A DNA stretch of 64,000 nt from Thinopyrum elongatum (lineage: Eukaryota; Streptophyta; Magnoliopsida; Poales; Poaceae), in NCBI GenBank assembly GCA_011799875.1, contig CM022302.1:203652086-203716085 (forward strand). Direction: 5' to 3'. A program made the position numbers and the translations under genes. Positions 57,716 through 64,000 of this stretch are shown in pieces (the first letter of the stretch is position 1; the number at the start of each line of letters is the position of its first letter). The notes under the pieces were generated by a model. It did not search any database. It was not told where the DNA came from and worked only from the letters and a program-made list of their open reading frames with translations.

Positions 57716-59632
57716 ATGCCGTCGGCCGCCACCCGCTCGTCATCCATGGGCGCCGCCGACATTGAGTTCGCCCTCGACCTCGATGACGTCGCCGCCCGCG
57801 CAGCCAAAGCGGACTGCATCGGCGCGCTCGCCTGCGGCCGCGCCAGCTTCTCCTACCACCGCCTCCCCGAGCCGCCCCTCCGCCTCACCGTCCGCAAGCT
57901 CGACGATTCCTACTTCGGTACCAGATCCCGCTCCCTTCCGTTTAATTCCCCCGAATTGTTTGGGTGGTTTGGTTCTGCCCTAGATTGATCCCTGCCGCGG
58001 CGTGTGGATTGCGAGTATGTGACCCTGCGTGCGCTGCTTCTGATTATGTAGGTGTGCAGATCGCCAGGTCGGCCGCTGTGTGGGAGCTCAAGGCGGCCAT
58101 ACAAGGCGTGTTCATCGCTCTCTACAATGATATGGAGAATGCTGTCACCTGGTATGCCACATACACAAGGGATCTGTAGTTTAGCAAGTTGTTTGCTTTT
58201 AATTGCGCTTGGATGCCATGTGGATAATTCAAAATAATTGAAGAGAGATTTTTTTTCTCTCGCATACAATGAATAATGGGCAATTTAGAGTGAAATTTAC
58301 TGTCATTGTTTGTTTGAAATAAAATTTGGTGGTGGGAATTCAACATTTAAGGTTACTGCTTTGCTTGTTTTAGGCAGCATGTGTGGAGCCACTTCTGCTT
58401 ATGCTTCAAGGATGAGAAAATGACGGATGACAGGGCAACGTTGCGTGCATTTGGTATAAAAGATGGTGATGAGGTCTGTGCACATTCCTCCTCTGTGATT
58501 GGTAGAAATGTGCATTTTTAGTGTGGATTAGCTCTGCCCTGTTTCATGAGATCAGTAAGGATGCAAATCATCCTATTTATGAAACTATGATGTGCTGATA
58601 TATCGCTCATTGTTCCGTTTACTCCTTGTTCATACAATAGAGATGCCCCTATTATTAGGCAATTTACAGTTAAGTTATTTCCATATTTGGTTTGGCACTT
58701 TTCTCTATCAGACAACGTCTTATTCTCCTGTGTGAGCATAACAATTATTAAATGCCCTTGATTTTGCTTGACATATTAGTTCCGATGATGTCACTTGTGA
58801 TCCTCTTGTACCAAATGCTTATTGTAGATATCTCAGTAATGGTGCTAGAGCTACTAAATTCCAACACAGCCATGTACTACTTTTCCTCTTCTCATTCTTG
58901 CATATTGAAAATTCCTGAACAAGAATTACTTGCCATTATCTAATAAGTGAGTATAGTAAATGCATGCTGGCATAATGCATTTGTAGTATGATTCATTATT
59001 TGTGTTCAAGGCCATTTGTAAATCGAGTACACTGTTTCAGCTATTTGCGGAAGTAAGTGTCAAATCCTATTTAATGTCACATTCTGATGTGCCATTTTCA
59101 ACTTCCACTGATATGCCTCTGAATACCTTCCATTATATTGTCCTGTCATGCAGCTCCATTTCGCCCAGCATCTCTCCGTTGACTACAGCCCTTGCAAGAG
59201 TTCAAAAAGTCATAGGGCAACATCTCACAGAAGGTATGTGAGATCCTAATGCCTCTATAAGGCCCTTTGTCCACTTCGTCTGCATCTTCCTAGAACTCTC
59301 ATGGATTTTCTATATGCTCACAATCGATGACGTTGCAAGTAATTTCATACGGCAGGTCAAGGACTTCAGTGGAAGGTTTTAGTGTCAGACCACGGAGTTT
59401 GATGGATGATCTGATCGAAGAAGATGAGGGCGAGAAGAAGCTTGCCGCTACTAGGCATTCGACCAGTATTCTGGATGAAGATTTTTTTGTTTATGAGCAC
59501 CACGAGCAGCACGTGGAGGAAGATCGTAAGAAAGGAAGCTCTATTCGCGGTTGGTTCTCGTACTCTAGATTGAGGGGTAACAGGAGAACACACTCGGACC
59601 CTCTTGCGAAAAGGGCAGTCGACCAAAGCTAG
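57716..59632 (+). CDS. SNRNP25: U11/U12 small nuclear ribonucleoprotein 25 kDa protein
   Basis: Five exons: 57716-57917, 58052-58151, 58374-58473, 59154-59233, 59356-59632. All introns are GT-AG, and the phases give 253 codons with the stop. The protein is a component of the U11/U12 di-snRNP of the minor spliceosome, which recognises U12-type introns in the nucleus. The centre is a ubiquitin-like fold with the family blocks RLTVRKLDDSYF, ARSAAVWELKAAI, WQHVWSHFCLCFKDEKM and LRAFGIKDGDELHFAQHLS. The C-terminal third (from about residue 170) is a variable acidic then basic tail (LMDDLIEEDEGEKK, GWFSYSRLRGNRRTHSDPL). The start at 57716 is the first in frame after an out-of-frame ATG at 57706; the ATG at 57746 has a better context (CATCCATGG) and is an alternative that drops 10 residues. 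The gene appears intact. Confidence 0.93.
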
Positions 59633-60370
59633 GGAAATGGCTGTCTTCCAAAATGTCGAAGGCCCGGAGTAAATGATACCCAACTGCTTTATTTTCTAAA
59701 TGAAGTCCTGAAAAGCGGCAGACGACCAGTAATTCCCTGCGTGACATAGGATAGGCCATTAGCCTAGGTGACCTTAAAGTTCAGTGTATATATATGTGTT
59801 TTTTTTACTCATTGTTCCTTCCAAATTTGATGGTCTTATTGTTTAGTGCAATCAGATATTTATCCTCTGTTTTCACTCCTTCCAAATTTGATGGTCCTAA
59901 GAATTTACTGTTAATATTTCAGAAAACATTTTGTGGTCTTCTGAGTAACTTGTGCAGCCAGCCGACCGACAACCATTACCCTGTGATCATGAGCATTAAA
60001 CCTGGCCAAACATTATGTATTCTCCGTTGGGATTCTTAAATCTTATTGCTGTTGAACTCCATCTGCGCATCCCCGCAAACGAAAAGATAACATAACACCT
60101 TTTTAGGGGAAAGTTGACTACCATCTTACATGTAATCGAACCCCCGAAAAAAGTGTGAAAAACAGGGCTAGGTTGCTAGCCATGAAAGAGGAATATTAAC
60201 AGTACATTTTTCACAATTAGCAGTACCTATCTTCTCTCTAGAGAGAGTCCGATCGAAGCCCATGCCTATCGGGAAGAACAAATGAAACAGCCGGAGCACA
60301 ACATCAGCAAAAACTACTGAAAGAGAGAGACCGTTGATATGATACATTTCACAACTTTACATAGAGAACC
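59633..60370. other. 3' region between the U11/U12-25K gene and the PIP-like gene
   Basis: Likely 3' untranslated regions of both convergent genes. A short direct repeat CTTCCAAATTTGATGGTC occurs at 59818 and 59879. No other gene. Confidence 0.5.
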
Positions 60371-60375
60371 CACTA

Positions 60376-60558
60376 CTAGTGACCGGCGCCTCGCCTGCTT
60401 GGCCCCGCCCTCGCGACGACAAACACCGGCAAGTTCGCCGTTGACAAGCCGCCCCCTCCGTGGCCATGATCGCGCAACGGCCTGGAGCACTCCGCCAACA
60501 GAGCGCAGGCGCACAAGAGCAGCAACACCACGGTGACCACCACGCGTAAGCTCGCCAT
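60376..60558 (-). CDS. PIP-like (PAMP-induced peptide-like) secreted peptide precursor
   Basis: 60 codons, single exon. Residues 1-24 are a strong signal peptide (MASLRVVVTVVLLLLCACAL). A short Gly/His-rich variable part (RPLRDHGHGGGG) follows, and the protein ends exactly in AGPSRRGAGH. That C-terminus fits the SGPSxxGxGH signature of the PIP/PIPL peptides (the first Ser is Ala here), in which the mature peptide lies at the very end of the precursor. In Arabidopsis PIP1 is sensed by the receptor kinase RLK7 and amplifies immune responses; a like role here is inference. The length is short for the family (usually 70-110 residues). The GC-rich leader (60559-60720) and the ATTTAAGCG motif near 60710 on the minus strand could be its promoter. 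Confidence 0.75.
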   Translation of the reverse strand: MASLRVVVTVVLLLLCACALLAECSRPLRDHGHGGGGLSTANLPVFVVARAGPSRRGAGH

Positions 60559-62145
60559 CCTAGCGCCGCGGCGGTTGAAGGCGGTGTCGATACGGGCTAG
60601 GCCTTTGTCCGCGGTCGTCGATCGGCAAGAGAGAGGTCTCTGGTTTCAGAACGAGAGGTTGTATGCGTAAGGTGTTGGTCGTGTTGGCCTGGAGGAGGAA
60701 GGAAGGAGGACGCTTAAATGGTGGCGAGATGGGAGCACGGGAGGGGAGGAGGTGAGACGTGTGCGGCAAGGACTTTGAATGAGCGCGCGCGCATGGAGGG
60801 ATGGGGGTTGACAAACGGAGGAAAGGAAAGGAAGGTGGTAGGTTTGATCTCGTTAGGCTGCAACCACCCCTAGATTCTGAACCAAATCTTTGCTTTTCTG
60901 GGTTGCATTTACACGCTCAGTTTGACCGGCTTGCGGCAGCGTGTGTGCTTGCTTGCGAAGAGGGGTTCTTAAAATAGTAATGAGAGCTGTAGTGAATGGA
61001 TCCATTTGTATTTGTTTAAGAATGATGGACTGCGCGTTACAGTATAAAACTTGACAGTTGACACTGCAAAGTGCAAGTTCAGTCCCCATCTGAAAATTCA
61101 GGTTCTCCATCTGGTACGTAGGAGAAGGCTCATACTACTAGTTTATGTATACACTTTTCTGAAGAAGAAACTGATTACTGGCAGGAGATATAGTACTGGA
61201 AATTTGCATTGCTATTGCATAGTGGATGGATTCACGAGTGTCAATTTGTTTCACACTGCAAATTAAGAGAATGTCTAGTAGTAAAACCCACTCAAAGTGA
61301 AATCCGAGAGTCTGTCTGTTCCTTGGCTGGGTAGCAAAGGATGCACCGAATAACGTCGGTAATCCTGGTTGGCCAGAGCCTTAGCACTTTTTTTCCAGCA
61401 CTTTGTGCTGTGTCATCAGTAATCCAAATCAGTCTGTTCATACTGTTGAATGCTGAACCTTTCACCAAAAGCGCCCGCGGTCGGTACTGGATTTAGCTAT
61501 CTGCATATCCATCCGGCCGGCCGGATCGTGCTATTCCTTTCTTGGGATGAGGAGAAGTGAAATATTCTTTGTATCTCACGTTAGCGTTACCACGGCTAAT
61601 TCTGCAAACGCAAGGAACCTCATTTTCTTGTGCGCGCTTTTCAGTTGCTGTCCAACAACATCAGTGGTAGTGCCAGCTGACGCGATCATCCTCCAGGGAA
61701 TTTGCACCGACCTGACCTGACCTGACGTTGCATATGCCCTGACATCACTCAGGCAAATCAGGGCGCTTTTTCAGTCAGTCGTGACAGGCAAAGATTTATG
61801 TTCGTAGGGCCTTGCCAGCGGCTGTGATACGACTAAGCGTGGGGGCGTTCCCATGCAGCACAAGCGCGGGACGGGAGGAAGGAAGCAGCAGGCAAAGCGA
61901 AGGACGTCTGGATCGCCCCCGCGGCGGCGGCTACCGACATTCTCGGCCGCCCGGCACGCGCTCGCTGCTTTGCACGACTCCGCACCGCGTCCGCACGATT
62001 GCCCGCGGCTACGCTTCACACGCCGCGCGGCGAGCTGGGATGGAAAATAGGAGCGGCGTGGGCCACTCCGGCGTAATCCACACTTTTCTCAACAAAAATA
62101 AATAAATTCCCCACTGCAGGTTTTTATTTTATGATGGTTGAAAGT
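60559..62145. other. Intergenic, no gene seen
   Basis: Starts with the presumed promoter of the PIP-like gene. A GC-rich patch (61855-62050) has open frames on both strands without a recognisable domain. Confidence 0.4.
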
Positions 62146-62149
62146 AATA

Positions 62150-62330
62150 CGCCCTCAGTTCACAGTTATAAATAAGATAGTCTAGATATTCTACTATGCA
62201 CTACATACGGACTGAAATGAGTAAACAAGCACACTAGTATGCGTCTATATACATCCGATTCAGATAAAGTTAAAACATGTTGCACTCTTTTTAATAATCT
62301 AAATGCTCTTATATTTTTTTACGGGGAGAG
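62150..62330. mobile_element. Stowaway-type MITE, longer subfamily
   Basis: 181 bp between TA dinucleotides. The left end CGCCCTCAGTTCACAG and right end TTTTACGGGGAGAG are decayed forms of CTCCCTCCGTT. The middle (CACTACATACGGACTGAAAT, TATATACATCCGATT) matches the common wheat subfamily with TACATACGGA in the stem. Confidence 0.7.
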
Positions 62331-63343
62331 TAATAGTGAACATAGAGAGTACATAAATTTACGAAGGAAAACATGCAAGGGCTGTAACCGGTCTATATCT
62401 ACGTACGTACAATGTATGTAAATTAATTTACGCTTGGGGTGGCAGGGGAAAAGCGTCCGAGCTTTATCGCTGTATAATGAAAGGCGGTTGATTTTGCATG
62501 GAAAGGAAAGCTAGTAGGAGTAGGCCAGCACCGCAAGTTCTGAAGGTCGTGACTCAGGTAGCGAGGAAGGTGCAGGCAGGTCAGGTGATATGCCGCAAAA
62601 TTCATCTGGTGTGGCGTTTGACCGTGCCCGTGCGCCTTTAGACCTGGGGCGACGACTTTCAGCAGGTTTGTCCGGCCACGTGGCCGGTTGACCGCCGGCA
62701 AAGCACCGGTCACGGCTGTCGAAAGTCCGTGCTGCCTTGCTTCCTGCGGGAGAGGCGAACGGCGCTGCCGGCACAAGCATACATACACATACACACCCAT
62801 CATCCGTGCCGTCCGTACGGAACGCGAGGGATGCCCTCTCAAAGATCTAACATGGCGTCGCCGTCGCCGTCGCGTGATGGTTGGTGGCGATGACGAAACG
62901 ACGAATTGAACGGCGCGGCGCGATGCTTTGGTTAGTCGTACGTAGTGATTACCGGCGACTTAACCCGGTTTGGACCTTTGAAGACTTCAAGGGTTTGCGC
63001 GGCTCCATCGCCATGTCACGTTGCTACCCACCCCACCTGAGTGATTCCCTGAGACCAGATCACACGGACAAGGCAAGCGCAGGCCGTACGGCAACCACGG
63101 TACGCACAGGACACAGATCCAGTGAATGCCTGTCCGTTGGATCGAAAATCAACAGCCCAGATCACGTATTGTAGCAGGAAACACTGTTGATGCCTACTAT
63201 TCAGCGTCCTGCAGCGACGGTTCCCTAGCACGGGCATGGTTCATACACTTTAGCGTGGGTACTGTTTGCATTGATCTGGCACATTGATTCTCAATCAGAC
63301 GGGGGCATGTCACCGGATCTCTATCCGATGACACGCCCATGGC
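62331..63343. other. Intergenic, no gene seen
   Basis: GC-rich between 62560 and 62930, with overlapping open frames on both strands and no recognisable product. CA-rich spot at 62783-62799. Confidence 0.4.
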
Positions 63344-63916
63344 ATGTCACTGGATCTCAGTTCATCTTCAACACGGACCCTTAAAACACTAACAAATATC
63401 CGGACCAATCTGTTCGAACGCTACAAGTCATCCAAAGAGGTATCTCATGGGTCCGCGAACGCTTCCGGTTGTTCGAAATCCCGCAAATTGGACGCAAATC
63501 AGAGGGAGCTTTGTGGGTGTCCGGATCACCGTTCGGTACGCACCCGACCGTCATGTCCCATCCCAAAACCCTCTTCGCCCGAAAAGCCAACGCGGCAACG
63601 AGAAGCCTACTCCGACATCGCATTCAAGCCGGCTACCCGTCCATTTGCTTGGATGTGCCTATTTAAGCGGCATGTCCTCTCACCGGTCTCGTCCACACCA
63701 GACCGCACATCCTCTCCTCTCCGCTCACTGCATCTCCTCGCCTCTCCGTCTTCACTCACCGCCGTCAAAGATGTTGAAGTCGTGGTTCTCTGCGCCGGCA
63801 GGTGGTTGCACTGTCGCCGCCGTCGCTCTCCGCGGCCATCGACCTCCACGGCGGTTGGCTCCTCTGTAAAGGAGGATATCATCATCTCCTCCGACGAGGA
63901 GGATCAAGAGCCGTAG
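63344..63916 (+). other. Open frame or promoter region near the window edge, unresolved
   Basis: A GC-rich stretch. TATTTAAG at 63659-63666 could be a TATA box, with ATG at 63769 in a fair context (CAAAGATGT) about 103 bp later; that frame ends after 32 codons. A longer frame from 63344 ends in an acidic EDIIISSDEEDQEP tail at 63916. The stretch resembles leader regions of repeated transposon-linked genes in wheat. Whether a gene continues right of 64000 cannot be told. Confidence 0.3.
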
Positions 63917-64000
63917 CAGCTATGCCTCCTGACTGAGGCGGCAACGACACACAAGGGGTACGTGGCGCAAATAGAGCTCATGATCGAGTGGTCGCTCAGG

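Noticed and set aside
63469..63869. Overlapping plus-strand frames at the right edge as a coding gene
   Set aside because: Three frames are open in the same stretch and none has a recognisable domain; kept only as an unresolved region.

Overview
This window is nuclear DNA of a Triticeae grass (wheat, Aegilops or barley group). The evidence is the nested LTR retrotransposons of Angela/BARE type (Ty1-copia) and of two or three Ty3-gypsy types, the CACTA transposons with CCGGTT-type subterminal repeats, and many Stowaway, Harbinger, hAT and Mutator miniature elements. The few genes are short, GC-rich at their 5' ends and of grass type. Family names of repeats are from memory of typical sequences, without a database search.

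Layout. Bases 1-15599 are the remains of a minus-strand copia element. A gypsy element inserted in its gag, and a deletion fused that gypsy's integrase (985) to the left copia LTR (1-984). A gypsy solo LTR (7731-13660, repeat CATGT) inserted in its leader, and a 4.26-kb solo LTR (8173-12430, repeat TGTAG) sits inside that one. Bases 15600-17895 are the 3' end of another gypsy element. Bases 18000-34641 are CACTA material, with a transposase gene on the minus strand (33688 to 21638) split by a complete copia element (21940-30685, repeat GAATG). Bases 34642-38300 hold a LINE-derived RNase H and reverse-transcriptase relic, split by an Ac/Ds-like hAT element, and an unclassified minisatellite with a palindromic core.

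The right half (38.6-64 kb) is gene-bearing. It holds a small secreted acidic protein (39243-39584, +); a ten-exon subtilisin-like protease (41043-48636, -) with one premature stop and a 4.5-kb intron filled with transposons; a MIR171 microRNA precursor (54478-54565, +); the five-exon gene for the U11/U12 snRNP 25 kDa protein of the minor spliceosome (57716-59632, +); and, facing it, a 60-codon gene for a PIP-like secreted signalling peptide (60376-60558, -). These genes look independent of each other. Three Mutator-type elements with long terminal inverted repeats and GC-rich interiors lie in or just upstream of the protease gene.

Nothing here looks like a new multi-gene system. The least obvious functional items are the microRNA and the peptide gene, both too small or too non-coding to stand out. 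The most informative structures are the exactly dated nesting order of the transposons and the 33-bp coding-like repeat carried inside one Mutator element.
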